Shown here in pieces: positions 31,881 through 42,969 of a DNA stretch of 64,000 bases. Below the pieces are notes generated by a model that ran no database searches, was not told where the DNA came from, and saw nothing but the letters and a program-made list of their open reading frames with translations. The number at the start of each line of letters is the position of its first letter. The stretch's first letter is position 1. This stretch comes from Liriodendron chinense (lineage: Eukaryota; Streptophyta; Magnoliopsida; Magnoliales; Magnoliaceae), in NCBI GenBank assembly GCA_003013855.2, contig ML058555.1:620001-684000 (forward strand), written 5' to 3'. Both the position numbers and the translations under genes were made by a program.

Positions 31881-32026
31881 ATAAAACTAAAAACCATACT
31901 AATGACTGATCTGGGACAATCGCATCTCCAATAACCAAATGCACTCCTCTATCACAAACCATAGCTCCAAAAAGGTGTATTCATTCGAGGAATATAACCT
32001 CCTATGGAGCTAGAACCAGGTTGAGA

Positions 32027-32185
32027 GGGTCCTTATCCTTGCCTCAGTGGTATACTCCTAAGAGTTTCAATGCGAGGTTTGGGGTTTAAGTACCCACAGG
32101 TGGTGAAATACCACTACGGCCTGCGTGTGGGTATGTGTGTGCTTGGATGGGTGTGGGGTGTGTAGTAAAAAAAAAAAAAAAAAAC
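32027..32185 (+). mobile_element. tRNA-derived SINE with 11-bp target duplication
   Basis: A-box-like 'ttgcctcagtggtatact', B-box-like 'ggggtttaagtaccc' at the usual spacing, a GT-rich body and about 19 A. Flanked by ccaggttgaga (32016-32026) and ccaggttggga (32186-32196). Confidence 0.8.
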
Positions 32186-32835
32186 CCAGGTTGGGATGAC
32201 TTTCGCTATATCTAGCTGAGTTGATATTAAGTGGTCTAAGATTCTTCAATTTTAATTTTGACGGTGTAGTTGATGGTGACGACATTTGTGAATCATGTGG
32301 TATCATTCACAATAGCTCTTACCAGTTGAAAATTATGACTCGTTATTTATATCCATCTTCCTTTATTAGAAATAGCATGTTATTAGATTATATTGGAATA
32401 TATGATATTTATGAATGGTTGTACATGTACAACTATGGATATTATAAATAACTATATAGATGTATACATGCACACTTGTTAATATTTTTATAAATCTTCC
32501 ACCTCTTTTATGTATTTTTCACAACATGAAAAAGTGATAAAATCGACTATTAAATTCGACGGTTCATAACAGTCGAATAAATTTGACTGTCCAGAATAGT
32601 CATATCTATCGCCAGAAAAATTCAACTATTTAGAGAAGTCGAATTTAGAGCCCAAAAATTCATCTGTCCTAAACAATCAAATTTTGAAGAAGAAAAAAAT
32701 CGACTACACTTAGTAGTCGAACTCAGCACCTAAAAATTCGACGGTCCTAAATACTGGACTTCAGCACACTTGATGTTTGACTGTTTAGGACCATCGATTT
32801 TTTATTAAAACATAAGCTATTAAAAAGCCCCAATT

Positions 32836-32862
32836 CCTCCTCCTCCTCCTCCTCCTCCCCTC

Positions 32863-32900
<38 letters not shown>

Positions 32901-33050
32901 GCGCCGCGCAACCCCTCTCCATCGGTAACTCTCTCTCTTGCTTGATCGCCCACTCGTCAAGGTGCCGCACAACCCCTCTCCGCCGGTAACTCTCTCTCTC
33001 TACTCTCTTCTCACTCCTGTCATCTCTCTCGCAGCAACAGAAACTCTCCG

Positions 33051-33092
<42 letters not shown>

Positions 33093-33130
33093 CTAGCAGG
33101 TATGCCTCTCTCTCTCTCTGTTTCCATCCC
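32836..33130. repeat. TCC and TC microsatellite cluster
   Basis: (TCC)n then (TC)n at 32836-32898 and again (TC)n at about 33052-33090, separated by two copies of 'caacccctctcc...cggtaactctctctc'. Arg/Glu-rich open frames here are repeat translations. Confidence 0.9.
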
Positions 33131-33166
33131 CCTCTCTCTACTCTCTCTATCTCTCTCTGTGTTTAA

Positions 33167-33510
33167 TAGATCCACACCATCCATCCGTTCATCCAATGGG
33201 CCCCACCTTGATGTAGGATGTACATGCACACCCTACATCTGTTTTTCAGTGGGCCCACCTTGATGTACATGCGTTTAGAATTGAATTGACATCCATCTGT
33301 TATTTCTAGTGGGGCCTACAGTGATGTATGTGTTGTACATCCACACCATCCACCCGTTCATCCAGTGGGCCTCACATTGATGTATGTGATGTAGATCCAC
33401 ACCCTACATTTGTTTTCCAGTGGGCTCACGTTGATTTACATGTTTTATAATTGAATTGTCATCCGTCTGTTACTCCAGTGGGACCCACAATGATTTATAT
33501 CTACTGGGAT
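33167..33510. repeat. Tandem duplication, about 165-bp unit
   Basis: 'atccacaccatccatccgtt' to 'gtggggcctacagtgatgta', then repeated from 33337 as 'acatccacaccatccacccg' to 'gtgggacccacaatgattta'. The wording is that of the foldback family arms. Confidence 0.7.
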
Positions 33511-33797
33511 GAACTAAAAATACAAAAAATATTAACTTTATCCAACATTCCTTTGCCCCCACCAATGTTTGAATGATGGATATTCAATCCTCACCATTTG
33601 CTGTTGTGCGGCCTACTTGAAACATGATATGTGGTCCTCATTAGATGTACATGTATGTATGGTCTACATGATTAATGAGGTTGGCTTATTTTTAAGCTTT
33701 AGCACATCCACCGATGGGTCCACCTGAAGGACTGGAATCCTCTATGACAAGTCATGTTTTTAGGCCTATTTTTAGGCTCGAGCACATCCGCGTATGG

Positions 33798-34075
33798 TCT
33801 ACAATAAACCCTAAACCTAACCCCAAATCCTAAACATAAACCCCTAAAACCCTAACCCTAAACCCGTAAAACTAATCCCTTAACCTAAACCTAAATCTTA
33901 AACCCTAAACCCTAAACCTACAACTAAACCCTAAAATTAAACCCTATAACTAAACCTAAACCTAAACCTAAACCCTAACCCTAACCCTAAACCCTAAGCC
34001 CTTAACCTAACATGTACTAAACCATAAAACCCTAACCCTAAAATCTAAAACTAATCCTAAACCTAGGCAATTTGA
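33798..34075 (+). repeat. Degenerate interstitial telomere-like repeat (CCCTAAA)n
   Basis: About 35 imperfect heptamer units (ccctaaa, ccctaac, cctaaac), with the best runs near 33940-34000. It lies inside the CACTA-type element and is flanked by ordinary repeats, so it is not a chromosome end. Confidence 0.85.
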
Positions 34076-34279
34076 ATGTTTGTTATTTTATGTTGTAGTC
34101 CTAAATAAGAAATATCATCACAAAATATCTTACTTTTGGACAGCAAGATATAGAGCATGATATTGTCTCAAGGTATACATAAGTTATTTAATTATTAGGT
34201 TTGTTATTCCAAATTTACTTATATTCCAATAAAATATTATTAATTGTTAAGTAAGGTATATGGGAAAGATAAGTGAGGT

Positions 34280-34860
34280 CATAGTTGAGGAATGAGAACG
34301 GACATTTCCAAGACCGCACTACATTATACGACTCCTCTCCGGGGTTAGTTTGATGATATGAGGAGTCAGCTCTCCAATCTCAGTCAACAGATGTAGGTGA
34401 TGATGCAACAGGTAAGCTTAATGACGCAGACAAATGCGGGTGCTTCCTCTCATTTGATCCCGCAGTCATTCTCTCAGTCAATCTCATAGCTTAGCAGAGT
34501 ATGACTCGCACTTTATGACTCGCACTTTTACAAAAGTTGAAAATTTAAATTTTCAACAGTTGTAATTTAATTCCATAATTATTACGTCGCAATAGAAAAT
34601 TAGCTTTGCGAGTGCTCTTAGGAGGCGAGCGGGCAAGGCAAGCTCCATCTTCAGATCCCTCTCCCGAGGATACGATTGGACATAGGTGTCTTCTAAAGAA
34701 TATACAGCTCACGAAGACCTATGCAATTGAAATGGTAGTGAAGTCTGAAGTTCAAAATCCACATTATCATACTATATGCATCGAAAAGATCTTCAATAGG
34801 AGTGTAGAGCTATAGGATCCTAAAAGTTCAGAGGGGATGGCGTTTGATGATGTAAGTATA
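34280..34860 (+). pseudogene. Possible remnant of a transposon-encoded protein
   Basis: A stretch reads as a Gln/Ser-rich coil-like segment (LRSQLSNLSQQM near 34360-34400), then an open frame at 34606-34815 (LEFLTKTYAIE-type wording is absent; it reads ...QAPSSDPSPEDTIGHRCLLK...). Such Gln-rich tails occur in proteins carried by plant CACTA elements. The match is by flavour only. Confidence 0.25.
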
Positions 34861-35074
34861 GGAGAGGTGATTAGGTGGCCTAAATGCAGTTCATCTTTGA
34901 TATGAAATAACTTTTATGTATGTTTAATATTTCTTGAACACTACTGCGTTTCTTAAATTTGTTACATTTTTATAACATAAGTATTACTTTATGGTTTGAT
35001 TTTACATTCTTATATCCTACGTATTGATTTTGTACTTGTGCATTTTTTACATTTCATCTTGTGTATTGATTTTG

Positions 35075-35720
35075 GTGAATTGTGGATCTCGTATTGTGGG
35101 TTATGGATTATGGCTTGTGGTTAATGATATATTGTGGGTTGTTGCTCGTAGGTTGTGATGAATTATTGATTGTAGGTTGTGGATTGTTGATTGTATGTTA
35201 TGATAGATTGTTAGTACTTGTGGGTTGTGAAGGATTGTGTTTGTATTATGGATTGTTGGTACTTGGTGGTTGTGGATGATTGTGTTTGAATTTTAGAGGA
35301 TTGTTGGTGTATTGTGTTGGTATTATGTATTATGGTTGTGGTTGTGGAGGATTGTGGTTGTATTGTGTTAGCATTATATGTTGTGGTTTTATGCATTATT
35401 TATGAATTGTATATTACAGGTTTACATGATGTATATTACAAGTTTATAGGATTGTGTTAGCATTTTGGAGGATTGTGATTATGAAATGTTGGTACTTGTG
35501 GAGGATTGTGGTTGTAGATTGTTGGTACTTATGGAGGATTGTGGGTGTGAAAGATTGTGGTTGTGGAGGTTTGTAGTTGTGGATGATTATGGTTGTATTG
35601 TATTGGTTATGTATTATGTTTGTGGAGGATTGTTGTTATATAGTGTTGGTTACGTATTGTGGTTATGGAGGATTGTACTTGTATATTGTGTTGGTAAATG
35701 TTGTAGTTTTGTAAATTATT
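35075..35720. repeat. GT-rich degenerate tandem tract
   Basis: Repeated 'ggattgtggttgtgg' and 'gttggtacttgtgg' words with period near 15-35 bases, on one strand only. Open frames are repeat translations. Confidence 0.8.
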
Positions 35721-36342
35721 TATGAATTTACATATTTACAAGATGTATTGAGGCACAACCCCCACAAAATACGTTATTTTTTTCTATAACAAAAAATTCG
35801 ACAGTTTTGGACCGTCGTTTCCATTTATCGATTGTCCTAGGACCGTCGAAAATTCCTATAATATTTACCTAGAACGACGGATTTGAACCGTTGAATTATT
35901 TTCAACAGTTCATATCAATTGAAATTTCCTATAATTTTCACTTAGAATGGCGGGTTTGGACCGTTGAATTATTTTCGACGGCTCATAGCAGTCGAAAAAT
36001 CCTATAATTTTCAACAAAAATGGCAGGATTTGGACCATCGAATTATTTTCGATGGTTCATAGCAAACGAATATGCCGATCAGAATGGCAAATTTAGACTG
36101 TTAAAAAGTATTTTTCGACTGTTTTTAACTACCAATTTGTGTAAACAACTGACGGTCCCCGAAGGACGATTTCCTACACTATTCGATGGGTATGGACCAT
36201 CGACATTGTGTCAACTGTCTAGGACCATTGAATATTGGCTGACAGTTATGGACCGTCGAATTTCTATTCCAACGGTTGATATTACGACTGTTTTTTTCAA
36301 CTGTATGGACCATCGAATTTTCTAGCGCTTTTTCACGTAGTG

Positions 36343-37280
36343 CTTATTATTTTTATCAATGAGAAATCTATAACAATTCTTCAAGATGTAGTCTTTGAAT
36401 ATCTTAAACTCTGATAAACTTCACAACTCATATAGCCTCCAAATCTTTTTCTTCTATGCAATCCCACATTAGGTTACCAAAGAATGCATACACAGTCAAA
36501 ATATTGTTGGCCCAAGTGAGCTAGCATGATCAACGGATTGAATTCTACAGGCATATGCCCAAGATTAAAAATGCCAACATGTACTTGCCCTGATTGAAAA
36601 GAGAGGTAATCACTAATCACCTACAAGCAACCATTTGTGATAAATATCATGCATATTTTGGAATTCTTGTAATATTTTTCAAATAAAAATATCACAATAT
36701 TTTTAATAAAAAAGAATATATTTGGTTGCACTAAATATTAGGAAATTTCATGATATTTTACACCAAATTAGACTGATTAATCATGGAATCTAATGAAATT
36801 TGGTACAACCAAATACATCTTAAACTAAACGATGTCATGTTAATATGACAAGATTTTAAAATTTTGATCAATTTTCAATTTTCCACAGTTTATTGTAAAA
36901 TTATCATTATATCAATGTGAATTTATTTAAATTTTCAACTTATTGATTTCAAGCACACAAACAAGGTTTTGCTAGTGTCTCTACCTTCATGGTCTTTTAA
37001 ACAACACTTGAGGTGATCTATCACTAATATGAACCATTTATATTTATCCATGCAACTACGAGAGCAAGTCATGGATGCAAAAATCACGCCAAGCAAATGA
37101 ACCAAACCCATTGGTCGGGGCTAATTTGTCACAACTGTCTTTTGTTTACAAGCCATAAATTCACATGGTTAAAATCATTAAATCAAAATGTTAGTTTAGA
37201 GTCATAAGAAATATAAGGTGGGGTCTATCTACGGGATATTTTAAGATGATTGGACCTATATATTGTGTTTCTCCTGCCAA
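36343..37280. other. AT-rich spacer without recognisable gene
   Basis: No open frame over 60 codons with recognisable content, and no clear repeat structure. Confidence 0.4.
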
Positions 37281-37284
37281 TCTT

Positions 37285-37431
37285 TGTTTTTTTTTTTTTT
37301 TTTCCCACACGCACTCACACCCCACACACTGCCAGCACACCCACAACACAATGGGTGCTCGAACCCATGACCTCGCGTTGAAACTCATGTGAGTCTACCA
37401 CTAAGTCACAGGCAAAATATAGTCTCCTTTC
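37285..37431 (-). mobile_element. tRNA-derived SINE
   Basis: On the minus strand: 'ttgcctgtgacttagtggta' (A-box-like), 'atgggttcgagcaccc' (B box, GGTTCGANNCC), a GT-rich body and an A tail (plus T run 37287-37303). Flanked by caatctt at 37278-37284 and 37432-37438. Same family as 1550 and 32027. Confidence 0.75.
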
Positions 37432-37439
37432 AATCTTAA

Positions 37440-38445
37440 TTGTCCATTTTCATACTATTGATGAAAGCTTAGGATCATCCATTGACATGATTTTTACACC
37501 ATCACTTCCTCCTAATTGTATAAATGAATGAATACTTCAAAAAATTTAAAAGGTTTGAAGACATTGCTAAGTAAGATGTTAGCAAAACCCTTCAATATAT
37601 TTACTAATTAATGATAAATATTTTAAAATCTTGAAACTTTTACCTATAATAAAATAAGAAAATGTTTGGGATTATATCTATTGGGCAGATTAGACATCAT
37701 AAAAATATCACATGGTTACACAATTCTCCACTTTATCACTTTTTAAAGAAAAAACGATAAGCTCAAAATGAATTATTTGCTAAATCTTAATTTATTAGGA
37801 ATTTTGTAATAAAAATCGTTCAAATATTTTAGCATTATTTTTTGTTATCCTCAAGAAAAACCACAAATTTTGAATATCTCCTTAATAAAAAGTGTCAAGA
37901 ACTAGTTTAACAGTTGTCACGGGCAGGTGGCCGCACAATAATTTGTCATATATCAAAAGAGCCGTTTTTTCTTTCAACATGTGGCATCCATGCCATCACA
38001 ACTTTGAGTCTTATGAATTGACACGTCTAAAATTTCATGCCCATGAATTCATTTGATGGGGTACGCCAGGAGGTTGTGTAAAAACGTCCGTTGTGCAGTG
38101 ATTCCAACGGTGTGGCACACATGATGCGCATTTTGGTGCTTGGTAATGGACACGGATTGAAAGGCTTTCACAGGCATCTCCTGTGCTCGGAATCTAGGTG
38201 GGGCCACCGTGATGTTTGTGAGAAATCTACGCCGTCCAACCATTTTGTGAGCTCATTTTAGGCATTGCGACAAAAAAATGAATGGGATCCAAGATTCAAG
38301 TGCGCCGCACCCGCTCAACATGCAAGCCACACTTGTCTTTTAGAAATGAACAGCTAAAAACCTGACCATATACCTAGTGCATAAAAATTACTGTTCCACG
38401 AGCAGTCCAGCCTAAGCCTTTTTAGCCAGTGGCACATACAATGGG
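37440..38445. other. Spacer with foldback arm fragments
   Basis: AT-rich to about 38040, then 'gtggggccaccgtgatgttt' and 'cgtccaaccattttgtgagc' arm fragments (38190-38300). No gene seen. Confidence 0.4.
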
Positions 38446-38446
38446 T

Positions 38447-39513
38447 GCGCCCCCACCTCACCCAAGACGCTGCGGCCCTTACAGTAGGGCCCACATTGAT
38501 GTATGTATTCTATATCCACACTGTCCATCCGTTTGGCATGAGCCCAAGAATGAAGCGGGAGGGACTTAGCTGTTACCTGGGAAACAGCTTAGTGGGTGTT
38601 ACCTGAGATGTATTTTTTTTTATCTACCTTGATGTGTGTATATATATTTTTTTATATCTATGCCGTCTATGTGTTTTCCTCTATTATTTTAGGACATGAT
38701 TCCAAAACTCAAGGAGATCCAAATCTCAAGTAAACCATACCACTAGAGACAATGATGAATGACCATTGAAAAAACATATCATGTACACAAAAGTTTCGAA
38801 TTCAAGATAATATTTGTATTTTCAACTCATATTTTCCATTCATCCAGATCTTTTTAACATCATCAACGGGTTAGATGGAAAATAAACATTACTAAAACCT
38901 TATTATGAGCCCTTTAGAATTTTTAATGATAAAACACTCAATCACCACGGTTTACTATGTTATGGTTACCTGAGATTTGTATCTGCTTAATTTTTGGAGC
39001 CCGTCGTAGAATGATCTTTAGAAACGGAGGATATACAATAAATCATCAAGGTGGGCCCCATTGTAGCGGTAACACCCACTGTTACCCTGAAAACAGCCAA
39101 GTCGCGCCGCCTGAATGAAGCACATCCAAATGTCAGGTGGACCATACTTTAGAAACAAAGTTGATTGAGCGCCCCACCATTAAAACCATCCCAGGGCCCA
39201 CTGCAGAGGCTCCATGATGTTTATTTTTCATCTAATAAGTTGATATAAATCTGGATGAAGGGAAAAACAAATATCAGCTTGATCCAAAACTTTTGGTGGC
39301 CTAAAAAAGGTTTAAATAGTCGGTCACCACTGTTTCTTATGATATGGTCCACCTGAGACTTGGATCTAATTTTTTTTTTTAGCATAACGCCTTAAAATGA
39401 TATGGGAAAACTTACAGACAGAGTGGATATAGAATACATACATCAAGGCAGGCCCCACAGCAAGGATCTCACCGTCTTGGATGAGGCCGGGTCCGCACCA
39501 AATCCGCTACTTG
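38447..39513. mobile_element. Foldback element family A, split by a nested insertion
   Basis: Left 'cacctcacccaagacgctgc' and right 'cttggatgaggccgggtcc' are the family A ends. The interior is interrupted at 38557-39112 by a family B element; outside the insert the two arms fit the uninterrupted copy at 39535. Confidence 0.65.
38557..39112. mobile_element. Foldback element family B with 9-bp target duplication (Mutator-like)
   Basis: Flanked by gaatgaagc at 38548-38556 and 39113-39121, and lies inside the family A copy. Ends 'acttagctgttacctgggaa' and the complement of 'cactgttaccctgaaaacag' are inverted. A 9-bp target points to the Mutator superfamily. Confidence 0.75.
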
Positions 39514-39534
39514 CTTGCACATGCTCTTCCCAAT

Positions 39535-40089
39535 GGAGAGCGGATGAGGTGAGACCCCGGTCTCACCTAAGATGGTGCGGCCCGTACTGTGGGGTTACTG
39601 TGGGGCCCACCGTGATGTATTTATTATGTATCCACTCCGTCCATCCATTTTTCAGATCATATTAGGTCATTATCCCAAAAATGAAAAAGATACAATTACC
39701 AGGTGGACCATACTATAAGAAACAGTGGTGATTGACCATCCTACCATTAAAAACTTGTCAAGATGCACTTTCATGTTTCCGTAGTGTTTATTTACCATCC
39801 AATCTGTTGATAAGGTCACACGAGCCTTAAGGAAGGGGGAAAAAAAAATATCAGCTTCATCCAAAACTTCTGTGGCCCATTAATGGTCATTAACCACAGT
39901 TTCCTATGTTATCGTCCACCTGACGATTGGATCTGCTTCCTTCCTGGCATAATCCCCTAAAATGATCTGAAAAAATGGATGGACGGTGTGGATACATAAT
40001 ATATACATCAAGGTAGGCCCCACAGGTAACCCACGGTAAGGGCCGCACCATCTTGGGTGAGGCCGGGGTCTCACCTAATCCGCTCTCCC
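39535..40089. mobile_element. Foldback element family A, complete, about 555 bp
   Basis: Starts 'ggagagcggatgaggtgaga' and ends with the complement, '...cacctaatccgctctcc'. The arms mirror each other over most of their length ('accccggtctcacc' against 'gaggccggggtctc'). Target duplication not clear. A loose right-end fragment of the same family lies at about 40266-40315. Confidence 0.7.
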
Positions 40090-40545
40090 ATTTGCAGGCC
40101 GCCAGTTAACCGATGGTAATCCGAAGTCGGGCAAACCGTTTGCATGACAGTCCCGTCCAAATGCACGAGTCACTATCAGTGTCGCAATAACGTCGCCCAT
40201 TCCCTTTTAATGAGTCGGTCTATATCTTAATCATAATGCAACCGACATTCGCACATTTCTACTACGCAGCACCGTCTTAGGTTGGCCCGGGGTCTCACCT
40301 AATCCGCTCTCCGCAGATGTAAGGTTCAGAAGAACAGATCCATGGCTCATGTTCAAATTTTAGGAAGAGGTGGGAAATTTCTTTACTTGAAATCCCTGTA
40401 ACCCTAAGCTTTGTGGGACCCACTGTCATCTACTCTGTCCATCTTTTTGCCAACTCATTTTAAGATGGAAAATAGTGGGATTTGGTTTGCTGCATGTCCT
40501 TTGTTAGATATGCTGGTCAAGTGCGTACTTGACCAACTTTCTAAC

Positions 40546-41083
40546 TGGAGCGAATTAGGTGTTACCCTAGGAACAACTTAGCGGGTGTTACACCTATACT
40601 ATGGCACACATGGATAGTATTTTGTATATCCACACCATCCATCTGTTTCTACAGCCTATTTTAGGATGTTTTTTAAAAAATTATGCAAATCCAAATCTCA
40701 AGTGGGCCATACCACTGGAAACAGTGCTGATTAAGTGCCCATCATTAAAAATTCCAAAGAGGCCATCGTTAGGTTTTGTTAATGTTTATTTGCAATCCAA
40801 GCTCTTCATAATGTCAAGAAAGTCTGCCTGAAGTGAAAATTTAAAGATCAGCTTGATCTAAAACTTTTGTGGCCAGAAAAAATGGTTTTAATGATTATTT
40901 ATCACTCTTTCTATTGTTATGGTTCACCTGAGATTTGGATCTTCTTATAATTTTGGATCGCATCCTAAAATTAGGCATAACAATAGATGGACGGTGTGGA
41001 TATACAAAAATATATCAATGTAGGCCCCACACGGTAGGGGTAACACCCTAATGTGTTAGGAGGGTAACACCTAATTCGCTCCC
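40546..41083. mobile_element. Foldback element family B, about 540 bp
   Basis: Ends 'ggagcgaattaggtgttacc' and the exact complement in '...gtaacacctaattcgctcc'. Flanked by ctttctaa at 40537-40544 and 41084-41091. No coding capacity. Confidence 0.8.
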
Positions 41084-41091
41084 CTTTCTAA

Positions 41092-41988
41092 TGGGAGCTT
41101 ATTGCCGGTGACCCGGGCACAGAGATATCTCAGTAGCCGGGGCTGTGTTATGTCCACAGGGATGTCCGTGATAAATCTACTACGTTCATCTTATTTTAAA
41201 GACAACAGTAGATCAATAATATAAAAATTAGAAATATTCAAAACTCAGATGGGCCACACCAACGAAACAGTGGAAACACCAAGCAGTCCACCATTGAAAC
41301 CTTCCTGGAGCTGACCCTGATGTTTATATGCCATCCAAACTGTTCACAGAATTATTAACACTCAGATATACTTTAAGAAAAAAATATCATCCTGATTCCA
41401 AACTTTGTCACCGCTAAGTGCCGAGGACCCACTGTTTCGTGTGGTATGACCCACCTGAGTTTTGGATCTTCTAAGGTGAGTGGATTGCCGGTGACCCCGG
41501 GCACAGAGATATCTCTGTAGCCGGGGTTGTGTAGGGTCCACAGGGATGTTCATGATAAATCCATTACGTCTATCCTTTTTTAAAGACAAAGTAGATCATG
41601 AATCTATAAATCAGGGATATTCAAAACTTAGATGGGCCACACCAACCAAACAGTGGGAACACCAACGTCTACCATTGAAACCTTCTTGGAGGTGACCATG
41701 ATGTTTATATGCCATCCAAACCGTACACAGAATTATTAACACTCAGATCTGCTGTAAGAAAAATATCATCTGATGCCAAACTTTGTCACCGCTAAGTGTC
41801 CAATACTCACTGTTTCTTGTGGTATGGCCACCTGAGTTTTGGATCTTCATTAGTTTTAGAATAATGTCCTAACTTGGTCTTCCAAAACCGATGGACGGAG
41901 ACGATTTGTCAGGGACATCCCTTTGGAACCTACACAGCCCCGGCTACAGAGATATCTCTGTGCACGGGGTCACAGTCAATCCGCTCTC
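41092..41988. mobile_element. Foldback element family C, compound copy
   Basis: A left arm ('attgccggtgacccgggcac', 41105 on) runs to about 41473. A second left arm then starts ('ggattgccggtgaccccggg') and finishes with a full right arm ending 'cagtcaatccgctct'. The pair is bounded by ctttctaa at 41084-41091 and ctttctaac at 41989-41997. Both left arms carry 'cacagagatatctc'. Confidence 0.75.
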
Positions 41989-42413
41989 CTTTCTAACATG
42001 CTTTGCATGACTTTACCTATAATAAAGGCCTGTCAGCCAACCAAATCACATCTCATCACATACGTCTCCAGCTATGTGATGCAAGTAGTACCCAATCTAA
42101 GTCCCATGATTTAAAAAAGGAGGCGACCACAAGTGGGGCACACCACATAAACCAGCGCCGATGGAAATATCTAGCATTAAAATTTTCCTAAGGCCCATTA
42201 TAATGTTTTCTTTTTATTATAGGCCATCTACCATGCTCATATGTTGATTCCCAGGATGAAGGGAAGAGACAACTATATGACCTCGGAATGTTTCAACGGT
42301 GCATGTTTAATCTACAATGATCTTTACGGTCGTGGTCAACTTAATTTTGAGGTAGATTAATTTTTAAGATCACATCCTAGTCTATGAGGGCCCCAACAAA
42401 GCTTAGGGATACT

Positions 42414-42932
42414 GGAGTGGATTAGATGAGGCCAGGGCAGTCCTTACCACAAGGCCCACCTTTATGTGTGTACTCCATATCCACACTGTCCATCCTTTTT
42501 GCATATCATTTTAGGGCATTATCCAAAAAATGAAACAGATCCAATTATCAAGTGGACCATATCATAGGAAACAATGGCCATTAACAATTAATGGGCCACA
42601 AAAGTTTTGGATCAAGCTGATATTTGTTTTTTTTTTTTCCCCATTCATTCAGGCTTATGTGACCTTGTCAATAGATTGGATGACAAATAAACACTACAGT
42701 GACATTAAGCGTGCCCTAAGAAGTTTTTAATGGTAGGGTGGTCAATCACAACTGTTTCTTAGTGTATGGTTCACCTTAGATTTGGATTTTCTTCATTTTT
42801 TAATCATGCCCTAAAATGATATGAAAAATGGATGGACAGTGTGGGTACATGGATACATAATACATTAAGGTGGGCCTCATGGTAAGGACCACACCATCTT
42901 GGGTGAGGCCGGGGTCTCACCTAATCCTCTCC
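42414..42932. mobile_element. Foldback element family A, about 520 bp
   Basis: Starts 'ggagtggattagatgaggcc' and ends '...gtctcacctaatcctctcc'. Arms mirror each other as in the 39535 copy. The preceding stretch, 42000-42410, is a further degenerate foldback fragment. Confidence 0.7.
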
Positions 42933-42969
42933 CTAAGGAGGATCGGACTTGCCAGAAGGGCTACAAAAA

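Larger units (their letters stand above)
32520..36342. mobile_element. CACTA-type DNA transposon, 3.8 kb, degenerate
   Basis: The right end read inward, CACTACGTGAAAAAGCG, matches the left end CACAACATGAAAAAGTG. Possible 3-bp targets are TTT (32517-32519) and CTT (36343-36345), one mismatch. Dense 'ttcgacggtcc' and 'aaaaattcgac' words on both sides (32540-32800 and 35780-36320) are the subterminal repeats expected of CACTA elements. Between them lie microsatellites, a duplicated foldback piece, a telomere-like tract, a possible gene remnant and a GT-rich tract. No transposase core was recognised, so it is non-autonomous or gutted. Confidence 0.75.

Noticed and set aside
32785..33229. Arg/Glu-rich open frames
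   Set aside because: They are translations of TC and TCC microsatellites.
33798..34075. Chromosome end (telomere)
   Set aside because: Units are degenerate, the tract is under 300 bp, and ordinary sequence continues for tens of kilobases on both sides.
36020..36325. 101-codon plus-strand frame
   Set aside because: It is built from CACTA subterminal repeat words ('gaccatcgaat'), not from protein-like sequence.
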